Below are positions 50,196 to 60,068 of a stretch of DNA of 64,000 nt, one piece after another. The notes beneath the pieces are model-generated. The model had not been told where the DNA came from. It was given only the letters and a program-made list of their open reading frames with translations, and ran no database searches. The stretch lies in contig CAZMOE010000005.1 in NCBI GenBank assembly GCA_964567855.1, forward strand, positions 54,122 to 118,121, read 5' to 3'. Source of the stretch: Liminaster sp964567855 (lineage in GTDB: Bacteria; Bacteroidota; Bacteroidia; Bacteroidales; UBA3663). The position numbers were made by a program, and so were the translations under genes. Every line of letters begins with the position of its first letter. Position 1 is the stretch's first letter.

Positions 50196-51782
50196 ATGAT
50201 ACCGAATAGTTCGTTTATGGAGCAAAAACAATTGAGACAATGCCCTGTGGGTATACAGACATTTTCCGAAATCAGGGAAAAGGATCTTTTGTATATTGAT
50301 AAGACGGAATATATTTATAAGATGGTATCTTCCGGTAAATATTACTTTCTGAACCGCCCGCGTCGGTTCGGCAAATCTTTGCTGGCCTCTACATTGCGTT
50401 GTTATTTCGAAGGCCGCAGGGAACTATTTGAGGGCCTTGCCGTGGAGAAACTCGAAAAGGAATGGTCTGTATATCCGGTATTGCATTTTGACATGAGTTT
50501 AGCTAAACATCTCGGAGGTGTTGAATTGGAACAATATATAGGTTATCAATTACTTCCATGGGAAAAGCGATATGGTATAGAAGAACCTGCAACGGGTAAT
50601 AACAACCGCCTGACAAATCTTATCATACAGGCCTGCGAACAGACCGGGCAAAAGGTTGTAGTACTTGTGGACGAGTACGATGCTCCGTTGCTCGATATGG
50701 TGCATGAGGAAAGGGATCTTCCCGTATTGCGTAACGTGATGCGTAATTTCTATTCGCCACTTAAAGCTTGTGATCCTTATCTGCGGTTCGTCTTTTTGAC
50801 CGGCATTACTAAATTTTCTCAATTGAGTATCTTTAGCGAGCTGAATAATATCACGAACATCAGTATGGATGAACCGTATGGAGCGATATGTGGTATTACG
50901 GAAGATGAAATGCAGATGCAGATGTCGGAATATATAGATCGTCTGGCCGTATCTCTTGGTTCTTCCCGTGCAAATGTCCTGATAGAACTGAAAGAAAATT
51001 ATGATGGATATCATTTTACATGGCCATCGCCGGATGTATACAATCCGTTCAGTCTATTGAATGCTTTTACGAAAGGAAAGATCGATGCCTATTGGTTTGG
51101 TAGTGGCACTCCTCTTTATCTCATTGAGATGCTTCGGAAGTTTGACGTCGATCCATCCTGTATCGGTGGCACAAAGGCCTTAGCTGCCAGTTTCGATGCT
51201 CCGAGTGAGCGAATGACCAGCATTACTCCATTATTATATCAGAGCGGCTATATTACGATTAAGGATTATGACAAATTTACTAATTTGTATACCCTTGATA
51301 TACCGAATAATGAAATTCGTATCGGCTTGATGCAAAGTCTGCTTCCGAATTATCTGAACGAAAATACGGAAAAGGGAATGACTACGGCAGCCGAGATGTA
51401 TGGCGCCATCAGATTGGATGATATGAATGGGGCATTACATTTGTTACAGAAATTTTTGCTTACCGTACCTTATTGCGATAATACCCGTTATGAAGGTCAT
51501 TATCAACAGATGCTGTATATTATATTCTCCTTGTTGGGAGCTTATGTGGATATTGAGGTCCGTACTCCGATAGGTCGGGTGGACATGGTGATGCGCACAG
51601 CTACGACATTATATATTATGGAGTTAAAACTCGATCGGACAGCCGATGCAGCTATGAAGCAAATAGATTTGAAGGACTATCCGTCTCGTTTTGCTTTGTG
51701 TGGTTTGCCGATTGTGAAAGTGGGTATTAACTTTGACGGTGAACGGCGGTCTATTGGAGATTGGAAGATTGAAAATGTATAA
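50196..51782 (+). CDS. AAA-ATPase-like protein with C-terminal PD-(D/E)XK domain
   Basis: The 528-residue protein begins with LRQCPVGIQTFSEIREKDLLYIDKTEYI-type sequence (QTFSEIREKDLLYIDKTE) and RPRRFGKSLLASTLRCYF (P-loop variant GKS). VVVLVDEYDAPL is the Walker B. The C-terminal part (EVRTPIGRVDMVM, LYIMELKLD) holds the D...ExK pattern of PDDEXK_9. The family is abundant in Bacteroidetes, with no settled role. It lies inside the capsule locus with unclear relevance. The start may be the eighth codon (50217). Confidence 0.85.
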   Translation: MIPNSSFMEQKQLRQCPVGIQTFSEIREKDLLYIDKTEYIYKMVSSGKYYFLNRPRRFGKSLLASTLRCYFEGRRELFEGLAVEKLEKEWSVYPVLHFDMSLAKHLGGVELEQYIGYQLLPWEKRYGIEEPATGNNNRLTNLIIQACEQTGQKVVVLVDEYDAPLLDMVHEERDLPVLRNVMRNFYSPLKACDPYLRFVFLTGITKFSQLSIFSELNNITNISMDEPYGAICGITEDEMQMQMSEYIDRLAVSLGSSRANVLIELKENYDGYHFTWPSPDVYNPFSLLNAFTKGKIDAYWFGSGTPLYLIEMLRKFDVDPSCIGGTKALAASFDAPSERMTSITPLLYQSGYITIKDYDKFTNLYTLDIPNNEIRIGLMQSLLPNYLNENTEKGMTTAAEMYGAIRLDDMNGALHLLQKFLLTVPYCDNTRYEGHYQQMLYIIFSLLGAYVDIEVRTPIGRVDMVMRTATTLYIMELKLDRTADAAMKQIDLKDYPSRFALCGLPIVKVGINFDGERRSIGDWKIENV

Positions 51783-52169
51783 GGAATAGCTCTAATTCCT
51801 CATCATAGTATCTACCGCGTGTTGGCAGATAGTGTCAAGTATAAGATTCGGGATTTGTAACCACTCGAATGAAAGTAAAGTAGAAGAAGTTTATGATTAT
51901 GTGATAATGGCTTCTAATCAGTAAGTTTATGGTAGAGAGCGTGAGGTCGCATCCTACCAAGTTGGAATTTATGCGACAGACGCAAATGTCCGGATTTAAA
52001 GTGTATTTGTATTTTGTATCTTTAGTCGACCCCGAATTAAACACACATCGCGTTTTAGCAAGAGTGATATAGTGAGGATATTCTGTTGATGAAAATATGA
52101 TAAGTCAACGCTACTATAGGACAATGGGTGAGAACTAAGAAGAACCTTTAGTACGAAACAGTCTTATCG
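51783..52169. other. 387-bp stretch without supported gene
   Basis: Short frames only. A -7-like TATCTTTA occurs at 52017-52024, but no TTG precedes it. The right end abuts the IS66-like remnant. Confidence 0.35.
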
Positions 52170-52400
52170 GTAAGTGTCCAAGCTCTAACTGAGGAATAAC
52201 AATTACCTTCGTGACTGTAATACCAACACCTATTGATTGTGTATTACAGCAACGAAGACTTTGAGAATTTTTACGTCCACTACAAGGCGGAGGGTCTACC
52301 ACGGAACATCTCAATCATGCAGTTCTGTATCAAAAATAAGGTTTCATGGAACCTGTTCAACAAATGGTATCATGATATGATCCTCATTGTGAACTATTGA
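52170..52400 (+). mobile_element. IS66-like remnant (left end and first small frame)
   Basis: GTAAGTGTCCAAGC at 52170 resembles an IS66-type terminal repeat. After 55 bp of leader, the frame 52239-52400 (GTG start) reads YYSNEDFENFYVHYKAEGLP and NKVSWNLFNKWYHD. This matches the small first protein of Bacteroidetes IS66 elements. It lacks the rest of the element and merges with the wzx start region, so it is a dead fragment. It may mark a past insertion in the capsule locus. Confidence 0.6.
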
Positions 52401-52408
52401 CATACTCA

Positions 52409-53938
52409 ATGGAAAATAATCAATCAAATAATAAACGCATAGCAAAGAATACTATTGCATTAACACTTCGCATGTTTTTTACGATGGCGATAGGGATATA
52501 CTCCAGTAGAATTCTGCTTGCCAATCTTGGAGTAATAGATTATGGGGTGAACAATGTGGTTGCCGGTATTATTACCATGTTTACTTTTCTCAATGCTTCT
52601 CTTGTGAATGCGACACAGCGGTATTTGAATTTCTATTTGGGTAAAAATGATTTCAAAACCCTGAATAATGTTTTTTCTACCAGTATAAATATATTCATAT
52701 TACTCGCTGTTCTGATAACAATATGTGCAGAAACCGTTGGAGTCTATTTTCTTAATTACAAACTGGATATACCGGCGGACAGGTTGACGGCTGCAAACTG
52801 GGTGTTTCAATTTACAATTATCAGTGCATTTATCACAATAGTAAGTACTCCATATAACGCCTTGATTATTGCGGAAGAGAAAATGACAACTTTTGCTTAT
52901 GTATCTGTTGCAAATTCCGTTTATCTGCTGTTTGCTGCTTTTGTAATCCCATATATTCCTTTTGATCATTTGATAGGTTACTCGGCTATAGTTCTTGTAT
53001 GGCACATTGGTGTACGTTTATTTTATAGTTGGTATTGTTCTTCGCGATTTGCGGAAATACGATATCGGCGGGTATTTGATAAATCTTTATTTAAAGACAT
53101 GTTTGCGTTTTCCGGATGGACATTGACAGGAACATTTGCCTATATGACATATACGCAGGGATTGACTTTCTTAATCAATATGTTTTTCGGTCCCGTTGTA
53201 AATGCGGCACAGGCGTTGGCTCAACAGGTAAATGGCTCATTAAGTACATTCAGTGCAAACTTTATGATGGCGGCTAAACCACAGATAACGAAATACTATG
53301 CAGAAGGTAATTTGTCCCAAATGCATAGCTTGATATTCTTGAGTAGTAAGATGTCGTATGCTATAATGACAGCTGTGGCCTTACCTTTTATAATTCGTAC
53401 CGATTATGTGTTGGAACTTTGGCTGAAGGACGTACCTACACATACAGCTTTGTTTTTACAATTGTATCTAATAATTGCAATTGCAAATACGCTATCAACT
53501 CCAGCTGTAACTGCGATCCATGCAACTGGGCGGATTAAATGGTTTCAGATATATGAATCATTAACTCTAATTCTAATTTTGCCGTTTTCTTATGTGGTTG
53601 TTCGATTATGGGATATTCCAGAATTGTGTTATGTCATAATGCTACTAATAATCATTTTGGCACAGGGTATTCGTGTATATTTCATGAAGAAATTAATTGG
53701 ATTAAGAGTTAGGGAATATGTGAGAAATATTTTTGTTAGAATGATTTTAAATGTTTCCGTTGCATTGCTATTATCTTATGGTTGTAGTCTGATGATACCT
53801 GATGATTTTCTTGGATTCTGTATGGAGAGCGGATTGTGTATTCTATGGGTCACTCTGATATTTTTTTGTATAGGATTAACAAGGCAAGAACGGGCGATGG
53901 TTGTTAGTCTTGTGGTAAATAAAATTTTAAAGAAATGA
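52409..53938 (+). CDS. polysaccharide flippase (Wzx/MATE-like)
   Basis: The 509-residue integral membrane protein has about 12 helices and the N-terminal MFFTMAIGIYSSRILLANLG and YGVNNVVAGIITMF segments common to Bacteroides O-antigen/capsule flippases. It should move lipid-linked repeat units across the inner membrane. I start at ATG 52409; the frame opens at TTG 52397, which overlaps the IS66-like fragment. It is the first gene of a tight, AT-rich cassette (the next gene overlaps by 4 bp). Confidence 0.87.
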   Translation: MENNQSNNKRIAKNTIALTLRMFFTMAIGIYSSRILLANLGVIDYGVNNVVAGIITMFTFLNASLVNATQRYLNFYLGKNDFKTLNNVFSTSINIFILLAVLITICAETVGVYFLNYKLDIPADRLTAANWVFQFTIISAFITIVSTPYNALIIAEEKMTTFAYVSVANSVYLLFAAFVIPYIPFDHLIGYSAIVLVWHIGVRLFYSWYCSSRFAEIRYRRVFDKSLFKDMFAFSGWTLTGTFAYMTYTQGLTFLINMFFGPVVNAAQALAQQVNGSLSTFSANFMMAAKPQITKYYAEGNLSQMHSLIFLSSKMSYAIMTAVALPFIIRTDYVLELWLKDVPTHTALFLQLYLIIAIANTLSTPAVTAIHATGRIKWFQIYESLTLILILPFSYVVVRLWDIPELCYVIMLLIIILAQGIRVYFMKKLIGLRVREYVRNIFVRMILNVSVALLLSYGCSLMIPDDFLGFCMESGLCILWVTLIFFCIGLTRQERAMVVSLVVNKILKK

Positions 53939-54783
53939 TATCTGTAATAATTCCGTTATATAATAAATCCCAATGTATATATAGGACAATTCAATCTGTT
54001 TTAGAACAGACATATACGGATTTTGAAATTGTTGTAATCAATGATGGATCTACGGATGAAGGACCTTTGATCGTTCAGAAAATAGATGATAACCGCATCC
54101 GTCTGATAACTCAGCCGAATGCAGGTGTCTCGGCTGCTCGAAATCGAGGTGTTCGTGAAGCAAAAGGTGAGTGGATGCTGTTCTTGGATGCAGATGATAT
54201 TTTGTATTCTGATGCATTGGATGTCTTGTTTTCGAAGTCTTACTTAAATGTTAATATTGTATCGGGAAATTTTAATAAGAGTAATGGTGTGCAATTCTAT
54301 AAGGGTATTGCTTTTAGTCGGGAAGGTAAAATTAGCAATAATTATTTTTCATATTATTGGGACTTTTTCTCTATTAGGACAGGATGTGCATTGATACATA
54401 AAAGTTTATTAAGCAAATATCAATTTGATGAATCTTTGTCAAGGTATGAGGATCTGAAATTTATAATGGAAATTTTGAAAGAAGCGAAAGTTTATAATAC
54501 AAAACATGTGGTCTTGGAGTATAGAATGGAACATAGCAGTGCCAAATATTCCACTCTTAATATTGCTAAAGATTATACTTTTGGCATGACTTTTACAGAG
54601 TTCCCTTTTTGGGGAAAATGTTTGTTAGGTGATTTGCTGTTTCTGGCAAGTATGGATTTCCCAGCCGAAACAAAAAAACTGAGATTGCAATATGGACGCA
54701 ATTATGGATATAGATATATTTCTTCATTAATGATTCGTTCAAAACACTTAATAGCCAAACTATATGATAAGTTTTTTATTTAA
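53935..54783 (+). CDS. family 2 glycosyltransferase
   Basis: The 282-residue GT-A enzyme has VSVIIPLYNKSQCIYRTI-type start (IPLYNKSQCIYRTIQSVL), VINDGSTDEG, GVSAARNRGV and the metal-binding LDADD. It adds one sugar to the capsule repeat unit on the cytoplasmic face; donor and acceptor are unknown. It overlaps the flippase gene by 4 bp (ATGA) and the acetyltransferase gene by 20 bp. Confidence 0.9.
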   Translation: MISVIIPLYNKSQCIYRTIQSVLEQTYTDFEIVVINDGSTDEGPLIVQKIDDNRIRLITQPNAGVSAARNRGVREAKGEWMLFLDADDILYSDALDVLFSKSYLNVNIVSGNFNKSNGVQFYKGIAFSREGKISNNYFSYYWDFFSIRTGCALIHKSLLSKYQFDESLSRYEDLKFIMEILKEAKVYNTKHVVLEYRMEHSSAKYSTLNIAKDYTFGMTFTEFPFWGKCLLGDLLFLASMDFPAETKKLRLQYGRNYGYRYISSLMIRSKHLIAKLYDKFFI

Positions 54784-55360
54784 AGTTATAGGGAAAATCA
54801 AATTTGTTTATCACACCCATTTGATCAATGCAGAAAAAAAGAAATTAGGATATTGTGGTAAACGCGTAAAGGTGGAATGGCCTAATAGTCTTAAGTCTGA
54901 GATTTTTTTATATGATGATGTCAATATTTATGGTGGCGCGAGATTTATTATTAATTCTGGTGGAAAATTTATTATGAAACATCATGCTGGGGCCTCTCAG
55001 GGCTTAACAGTAATAACTGGTGCGCATGGAAAGCAAGTTGGAACTTGGTTTCACGATACAATGTGGACCGGAGAACTGGACACTGAAACAACAATACTCG
55101 TTGAAGAGGATGCTCGCTTGGGCGCCAATGTTACTTTACTTCCATCTGTAATAGTTGGCCGTGGGGCTCAAATTGGAGCTTGTTCTGTGGTGACAAAGAA
55201 CATTCCGCCATATGCAATTGCAGCAGGGAATCCTGCAAAGGTTATCCGATTCATTTTTACGCCGGAAGAGATTGTTGAACATGAAAGACATTTGTATATA
55301 GAGTCAGAACGCTTTACCTTTGATGAAATGGTTGAAATTCAAAAAAAATATTTAATATAA
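54764..55360 (+). CDS. acyltransferase of the hexapeptide-repeat (LbetaH) family
   Basis: The 198-residue protein has the left-handed beta-helix pattern (VNIYGGARFIINSG, ILVEEDARLGANVTLLPSVIVGRGAQIGACSVVTKNIPPYAIAAGNPAK), in pieces here such as GRGAQIGACSVVTKNIPPYA. The closing AGNPAK is the family hallmark. It probably O-acetylates a capsule sugar using acetyl-CoA. Its start overlaps the previous gene. Confidence 0.87.
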   Translation: MISFLFKVIGKIKFVYHTHLINAEKKKLGYCGKRVKVEWPNSLKSEIFLYDDVNIYGGARFIINSGGKFIMKHHAGASQGLTVITGAHGKQVGTWFHDTMWTGELDTETTILVEEDARLGANVTLLPSVIVGRGAQIGACSVVTKNIPPYAIAAGNPAKVIRFIFTPEEIVEHERHLYIESERFTFDEMVEIQKKYLI

Positions 55361-55370
55361 GAGGAGAAGA

Positions 55371-56336
55371 ATGCAAAAGATAGGTTTTATTGTTCCATAT
55401 TTTGGCAAATTGCCTTCATATTTTCAGGTCTGGTTAGATTCATGTAAAACAAATGCAACTGTAAACTGGTTTGTATTCACAAATGATAGGACTGAATTTG
55501 ACTATCCTAACAATGTGAAGGTTGAATATGTGGAATTTGAATGGTTAAAAAGTTTTATCCAGTCGAAATATGAGTTTGAAATCAACTTGTCTACTCCATA
55601 TAAGTTATGTGATTACAAAATAGCTTACGGGGAGATATTCCAAGAGTATCTAACAAGATTTGATTTTTGGGGATTCTGCGATATTGATCTTATTTGGGGT
55701 GATATTCGTTCGTTCTTTACGGATGAACTTCTAAAAGGTTATGATAAAATTGGAGTACAGGGACATTGTACTATATTTAAGAATACGCCAGAAGTGAATG
55801 CTATTTATCGTAATGATATTGATGGATTTGATAGTATTCAAAACTATTTTCAACGTGAAGGAATAGGTTGCTTGGATAAAAATTATATTGCTAAAGGATT
55901 TGAAATGGAGAAGCTGAAAATTTATGAGGCGACAATTTATGCAGGATTACATAAGTATTATCCAGGATTTTATTTGCAGGGCATGGGAAAGGAAGAAGAT
56001 GAATATTCAAAGCGCAATCTTTTTCTATGGGATAATGGGAAATTAACGAGATATTATTTTAAAAATAAAGAGTTGGTATCTTCTGATTATCTTTATATTC
56101 ATTTCTTTTGTCGTCCAATGAAAAATATGATTAACAAGATGGATCGTGTCTTGATATGGCCTGATTGCTATCAATCATTTTATGGAAGAATAGATGAACA
56201 ATTGGTAAAAACGTTAGGAAAAAAAACATGGATATCTTATTATATTCGTATGTTTAAGCAAAATAGGAGTAGATTGTCCGTTGGTCGTATTTTGAATTTT
56301 ATAAGAATGAAACTGAAATATAAAACGATTAGATAA
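55371..56336 (+). CDS. DUF6625 family protein (capsule-associated)
   Basis: The 321-residue protein has an N-terminal GFIVPYFGKLPSYFQVWLDS segment and a FWGFCDIDLIWGDI region with a DxD-like acid pair, which suggests a glycosyltransferase fold. The family name DUF6625 is from memory. It ends at the first base of the next gene's ATG (56336), a translationally coupled arrangement. Confidence 0.65.
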   Translation: MQKIGFIVPYFGKLPSYFQVWLDSCKTNATVNWFVFTNDRTEFDYPNNVKVEYVEFEWLKSFIQSKYEFEINLSTPYKLCDYKIAYGEIFQEYLTRFDFWGFCDIDLIWGDIRSFFTDELLKGYDKIGVQGHCTIFKNTPEVNAIYRNDIDGFDSIQNYFQREGIGCLDKNYIAKGFEMEKLKIYEATIYAGLHKYYPGFYLQGMGKEEDEYSKRNLFLWDNGKLTRYYFKNKELVSSDYLYIHFFCRPMKNMINKMDRVLIWPDCYQSFYGRIDEQLVKTLGKKTWISYYIRMFKQNRSRLSVGRILNFIRMKLKYKTIR

Positions 56337-57559
56337 TGAAACAGATAAGGGTAATTATATCGACATTGGGACCTCTTCATCTTATAAAAAGTGCAGAAGT
56401 TTTGAGTAAAGTTGCAGATGTGCGAGTGTTACAGGCTTGGATCCCTTCGTGGTGGAATAAATGGATTTTGTCTATTGGTAGTAAGATGTCACATCATGAT
56501 TTGTATCGAACATTCAAAAAAAGAGTTCCAGAATGTCTAAATGGAAAAAATGTAGGTTTACCATTTGCGGAATTCTATTTAGTTATGTGCAGATATTTTC
56601 GTATAGGAAATCCAAAATATTCATATATCAAGGCCGCAACTATATTTGGCAAACAATCAAAGAGAAAATTTAAGGATGCAGATATAGTGCATATGAGAAG
56701 TGGCAGTGGGCTTGGTGGAGCTGTCGAACGTGCACACAAACTAGGCATGAAGGTAGTTGTGGATCACAGTATTGCTCATCCTGCGTTTATGGACAAGCAG
56801 TTGCGAAAAGAATACGAAAAGTATGGTATTTCATTTGATTTAGGAATGGATAATCCTTTTTGGAATAGTGTTGTAGAAAACTGCAGAAAGGGGGATATAA
56901 TATTAGTTAATTCTCAATTTGTAAAGGATACCTTTATAGAACAGGGGTTTCTTGATGAAAAAATCAAAGTGGTATTATTAGGAGTGCGTAGTGATTTCCA
57001 GTATCTAAAGAAAGACTATGCACTGGTGGAGAATAAATTGAGGATTCTTTTTACAGGAGGATTTGGATTTCGCAAAGGAGCAGAATATATATTGCAAGCT
57101 TTATGTAGATTGGATGAGGAAAATTTTGACTATGAGTTTACTATTGTTGGTGATTCAAGTGGAGCAAATGTTCTATTGGAGAAATATTATCCGAAACATA
57201 TTACTTTTGTAGGAACTGTTCCACAGGAGGATCTAAAAGATTTTCTGACTGTAAGTGATGTTTACCTATTTCCTTCATTATGTGAAGGATGTGCTTCTTC
57301 TGGTATGGAAGCATTGGCCGCAGGTCTACCTGTAATAGCCACAAAAGAAAGTGGTTTGCCTATAGAGAACGGGGAAAATGGCATTATTATAAAAAGCAAA
57401 GATACAAATGAGATTGTAAGTGCTCTGAAAATGATTGCTAGAGATCCCCATATACGTGAATCTTTAGGAAAGAAGGCTGCAACACTAATTGCAGAAAATT
57501 ATACATGGGATAATTATGCTATGAACGTGTTGAGAGTTTATAAAGACATATTATCATGA
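56336..57559 (+). CDS. family 4 glycosyltransferase
   Basis: The 407-residue GT-B enzyme has the family's C-terminal nucleotide-binding region ILFTGGFGFRKGAEYILQAL, YLFPSLCEGCASSGMEALAAGLPVIAT (split at the E-rich ExxxxE motif, EGCASSGME) and a closing TWDNYAMNVLRVYK. N-terminal ISTLGPLHLIKSA replaces the usual GG-loop. It is part of the capsule glycosyltransferase set. It overlaps the next gene by 4 bp. Confidence 0.88.
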   Translation: MKQIRVIISTLGPLHLIKSAEVLSKVADVRVLQAWIPSWWNKWILSIGSKMSHHDLYRTFKKRVPECLNGKNVGLPFAEFYLVMCRYFRIGNPKYSYIKAATIFGKQSKRKFKDADIVHMRSGSGLGGAVERAHKLGMKVVVDHSIAHPAFMDKQLRKEYEKYGISFDLGMDNPFWNSVVENCRKGDIILVNSQFVKDTFIEQGFLDEKIKVVLLGVRSDFQYLKKDYALVENKLRILFTGGFGFRKGAEYILQALCRLDEENFDYEFTIVGDSSGANVLLEKYYPKHITFVGTVPQEDLKDFLTVSDVYLFPSLCEGCASSGMEALAAGLPVIATKESGLPIENGENGIIIKSKDTNEIVSALKMIARDPHIRESLGKKAATLIAENYTWDNYAMNVLRVYKDILS

Positions 57560-58809
57560 ATATCTTAAAAGGCATTAAGAAAAGAGAGATATTTTTTATT
57601 TTAGTATTTGAGATTGGATTTGGATTGAAGTTTAATCTGATTGGTGAAATTTCAGTCAGTGAGTTGTTTCTTGTATATTATTTCATCACACATTTTTTCA
57701 ATGACCCAATATATACTAATCGAGATTTTAAATATGTAAGGAATTTGTATTTTCTACTTTTTATGGCTCAGTGTATATCTGAGCTTATGGTTCACAATTA
57801 TATAAATAATGCACTGAAGGGTATATCAGTTACAATAATATCTTTCTTTCATCTATATTTCTTGGTAAAGATGTTTATGAAAAATAGGAAATTAGTACCC
57901 TGGGCGCTTTTAGGAATGCTATTGCAAGGTTTTATTTGGGGAAGTGATATAGGTGGTGATGCTTCAGAAGCATTATCTGGGGAAGATGCGACATTTCTTA
58001 AGTTTTATGTTGCTCCAATTGTTATCAATGTATTGCTTTTTTATTCCTTAATGCGACCAAAGAAAACTACTTGTATTTTATTTATGTATTGTGGCGCATT
58101 TTTTATTGTTGCAGGAGCTAGATCATCAGGTGGGATGGTTTTTATAGCAGGGCTTCTTTCGTGGATTATTGCTAGTGGAAGGAAAATTTCAAAAATGTCG
58201 TTATATAGATATGGTTTTCTTGTATTAGTATTGGGCTATGCTTCTTATACAATTTATGTAAATAAAGTGTTAACCGGGGAAATTAAATCTGGTAATAATG
58301 AACAGCTGTTTAGAGCTAAAAATCCATATAACCTAGTAAATTTATTAATGGTAGGCAGATCTGAAACATTTGTAGGATTTCAGGCATTTATGGATAAGCC
58401 CGTTTGGGGGTATGGATCATGGAAATTAGATTCAGAGGTCGGATATAAATATACAATCTTACGAGCTAAAATACAGAATGCCGATCCGAAAAAGAAGATA
58501 ATCTTTATAGAATCAGATCGTATTCCATGCCACTCTGTTATTGTAGGTTGGGGGACTTATAATGGAATATTTGCTTTTACTGCAGGTTTGTTGATAATAC
58601 TTTATATCTATAAGCGAGGATTTATGGCTCTAGCTAAGTTTAATTCTATGAGTGTTCTACTTGTCTTTTGTCTGTTACAAGGAAGTTGGCATGCTGCTTT
58701 CTCTCCATCGTCACATTTTAGATATACATTACCGTTTTACATGGCATTATCGCTAGTTTGCTATTGGCAAACGCAACATAACAATGTGCATAATATAAGA
58801 AGACTATGA
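57556..58809 (+). CDS. O-antigen/capsule polymerase-like membrane protein (Wzy)
   Basis: The 417-residue protein has about 10-12 hydrophobic segments and a large periplasmic loop (about 235-330) containing GKSNN-like and WGYGSWKLDSE pieces and SDRIPCHSVIVGWGTYNG. This is the loop seen in Wzy/WaaL proteins. The predicted role is joining repeat units in the periplasm. No other polymerase lies in the locus. It overlaps the next gene by 4 bp. Confidence 0.72.
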   Translation: MNILKGIKKREIFFILVFEIGFGLKFNLIGEISVSELFLVYYFITHFFNDPIYTNRDFKYVRNLYFLLFMAQCISELMVHNYINNALKGISVTIISFFHLYFLVKMFMKNRKLVPWALLGMLLQGFIWGSDIGGDASEALSGEDATFLKFYVAPIVINVLLFYSLMRPKKTTCILFMYCGAFFIVAGARSSGGMVFIAGLLSWIIASGRKISKMSLYRYGFLVLVLGYASYTIYVNKVLTGEIKSGNNEQLFRAKNPYNLVNLLMVGRSETFVGFQAFMDKPVWGYGSWKLDSEVGYKYTILRAKIQNADPKKKIIFIESDRIPCHSVIVGWGTYNGIFAFTAGLLIILYIYKRGFMALAKFNSMSVLLVFCLLQGSWHAAFSPSSHFRYTLPFYMALSLVCYWQTQHNNVHNIRRL

Positions 58810-60065
58810 TAAAGTATCGAATTGTTGACATATTGTATGACATAATAAGAAAATGTAGCACTCATCAACTTATTACAAATGGTGATATAGAGCAAATTAA
58901 AACAAGTCCAGAATCTCTATCCTATTTTAACTTATCTTCAAATCCCATTATATTTATTTCTGCTCAAGATTCTATATTGTATTTTAGAGAGTGCCGGAAA
59001 CATAAAGACTATGTTTCTTTTGTTAAAGAATCCATTGATAAATTTTTTTATATGGTAAAACAACCTAGTAAAATAGATAATTTCGCACAAGAAATACCAA
59101 TATCTCATTCTTTCTCGGTTGAATATGTTGAAGGTTTTAAGGAATATATAGATGGTTGTGTTAGGGAATACAATTTTGTAGAAAAAGTCAGTTCTATATC
59201 AAAAATACTTAAGAGAATTAGATTCTCAATATGGGATGGTAATTATATGGTTCCCCAAAAAGAACTTAATGATTTAGGATTGAACAATTTTCCTCATATA
59301 TATCGGGAAATCTTACCTCTATTTCTTATTTATATGAGAAGTGGAACTAATGGATGGAAAGGAAAAGCAGGAACATACGAATGTTACAATGCGTGTCGTT
59401 CAATTGCGTCTGCAAAAATAGCAGAATTATTGGAGGTGCAATCCATATATACATCGGCAAGACTGGTAAAATTAAAGGTTGATAAGTTCCACTTTGTTGG
59501 AGTGTTGAGCAATAAAGCCTTAGGGATAAGAGCCATGGATAGTACAGTATTGCCTACACCGTTACTTCAAGAACAATTATCAATATTGAATGTTGTTGAT
59601 GTATTATGTTGTCAAAAAGATCATTGGGTAAATAATTACAATGTTGTGTTGGATGAAGATGGAACGGCTATTGGTGTATGTGCATTCGACAATGATAATG
59701 ATAAAACATTTTCTCCGTTTAACGGCATAAATATAACGTGTTATCATGGAGGATGCACTTTTTTAGATAAGCATGGACTTATTGCAATGCCGCATTTAAA
59801 TAAAGAATTTGCAAATAAAGTTTTGTCTTTATCATTTAATGATGTGTGGAAAGTGACGGCACCATATTTGAATAAATTGCAAATGATAGCTCTTGCGTAT
59901 AGGCTTTATGCATTGAAGAATACAATAAAAAAAACATCTTCGGTACGTGAAAATTTTTTGTTATCATCTTCAGAATTCAATATAAATACGCTTAATGATG
60001 AATTGTCTGGGAAATATGGGCGTACTTATCTATATCAATATGCCAATAAACATTTAAATAGATAG
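58806..60065 (+). CDS. kinase-fold-like protein of the capsule locus (FAM20/HipA-like)
   Basis: I do not recognise a named family for this 419-residue soluble protein. The C-terminal half has a kinase-like layout: a Gly/Lys-rich stretch (RSGTNGWKGKAGTYE, 178-192) and a helix with an acidic anchor (AKIAELLE). KDHWVNNYNV follows at 271-280 (D272, N276, N277), then CAFDNDNDKTF (D295, D297, D299). This pairing of a D(H).N loop with a DND-type metal site resembles FAM20C, HipA and CotH kinases. A phosphotransferase acting on the glycan or its carrier is therefore plausible. It has no signal peptide and is tightly coupled to the polymerase gene. Confidence 0.45.
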   Translation: MIKYRIVDILYDIIRKCSTHQLITNGDIEQIKTSPESLSYFNLSSNPIIFISAQDSILYFRECRKHKDYVSFVKESIDKFFYMVKQPSKIDNFAQEIPISHSFSVEYVEGFKEYIDGCVREYNFVEKVSSISKILKRIRFSIWDGNYMVPQKELNDLGLNNFPHIYREILPLFLIYMRSGTNGWKGKAGTYECYNACRSIASAKIAELLEVQSIYTSARLVKLKVDKFHFVGVLSNKALGIRAMDSTVLPTPLLQEQLSILNVVDVLCCQKDHWVNNYNVVLDEDGTAIGVCAFDNDNDKTFSPFNGINITCYHGGCTFLDKHGLIAMPHLNKEFANKVLSLSFNDVWKVTAPYLNKLQMIALAYRLYALKNTIKKTSSVRENFLLSSSEFNINTLNDELSGKYGRTYLYQYANKHLNR

Positions 60066-60068
60066 AAT

